Positions 63,939 to 64,000 of a stretch of 64,000 nucleotides of DNA are shown here, piece by piece (within the stretch, counting starts at the first letter, position 1; each line of letters begins with the position of its first letter). Origin of the DNA: Henriciella marina (GTDB lineage: Bacteria; Pseudomonadota; Alphaproteobacteria; Caulobacterales; Hyphomonadaceae); NCBI RefSeq assembly GCF_027213945.1, contig NZ_JAPWGW010000002.1, positions 555,051 to 619,050 on the forward strand, read 5' to 3'. Made by a program: the position numbers and the translations under genes. The notes under the pieces were generated by a model. The model ran no database searches and had not been told where the DNA came from. It worked only from the letters and a program-made list of their open reading frames with translations.

Positions 63939-64000
63939 TTACACGTCCGCGCGTGAAGCCGCCCAGTTCCACGGTAGCAGATCGTCGATCCGGTTCATCG
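63939..64000 (-). CDS. IS66-family transposase C-terminus (partial)
   Basis: The last 19 codons, reading MNRIDDLLPWNWAASRADV then stop, match the conserved NRIDELLPWNW end of IS66 TnpC transposases. The rest lies beyond the window edge. Confidence 0.7.
   Translation of the reverse strand, partial: MNRIDDLLPWNWAASRADV

Overview
The window looks like accessory DNA from an alphaproteobacterium, probably Sphingomonadales or a Hyphomonas-like lineage. The signs are several TonB-dependent receptors beside catabolic genes, a CYP153-type P450, a bacterial Coq4 homologue, the IS6/IS3/IS66 transposase types and the DUF3489-DUF2924-serine recombinase cassette. The lineage is inferred from family content, not from a marker gene. 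No rRNA, tRNA or CRISPR array was seen.

Layout. (1) 1-4.9 kb: the end of a HEAT-repeat-like gene, a family 2 glycosyltransferase, an AraC regulator divergent from an SDR oxidoreductase, and an HSL-type esterase. (2) 4.9-9.8 kb: a TonB receptor divergent from a D-aminoacylase-type amidohydrolase, with a TetR regulator and operator-like repeats between the divergent genes. (3) 10-17.5 kb: a sulfatase locus with two formylglycine-type sulfatases, a TetR regulator, a metallo-beta-lactamase-fold hydrolase, a double thioredoxin-fold protein and a lipoprotein-type formylglycine-generating enzyme that could activate both sulfatases. (4) 17.6-35 kb: a visibly more A/T-rich island bounded and split by IS6-family elements. 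It holds MarR, alpha/beta hydrolase, thioesterase, RND adaptor and RND pump genes in a tightly coupled operon, two large TonB receptors, a second MarR, an unknown gene and a decayed second copy of the hydrolase-thioesterase pair. A candidate small RNA or attenuated leader lies near 29 kb. (5) 35.2-47.7 kb: a long minus-strand catabolic operon (GntR, NPD-type flavoprotein, Coq4-like, thiolase-like lyase, DUF35, two acyl-CoA dehydrogenases, acyl-CoA ligase, Baeyer-Villiger monooxygenase, esterase) divergent from a CYP153 hydroxylase, with a palindromic GntR operator candidate between. IS6 relics sit at both ends. (6) 48-51.6 kb: a glycosyltransferase / two methyltransferases / squalene-cyclase-like toroid cluster. 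(7) 51.8-64 kb: IS3 debris, then two direct copies of the DUF3489-DUF2924-recombinase cassette, the first decayed and the second intact, and IS66 debris at the right end.

The most striking locus is 55.4-60.7 kb, between the two recombinase cassettes: a 295-residue protein with a Ymh/HEPN-like C-terminus (R-N-x3-H) overlapping a ~1500-residue NACHT/STAND NTPase with a long helical C-terminal region. By family logic this is a candidate anti-phage (abortive infection) system with the RNase-like effector and the NTPase sensor in separate overlapping genes. The function is inferred, not shown.

Genes in regions 4 and 5 plausibly cooperate in uptake (TonB receptors), oxidation (CYP153, Baeyer-Villiger monooxygenase), ester cleavage, CoA activation, beta-oxidation or retro-aldol shortening, and efflux of a hydrophobic carbon source. 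The substrate cannot be read from the sequence.
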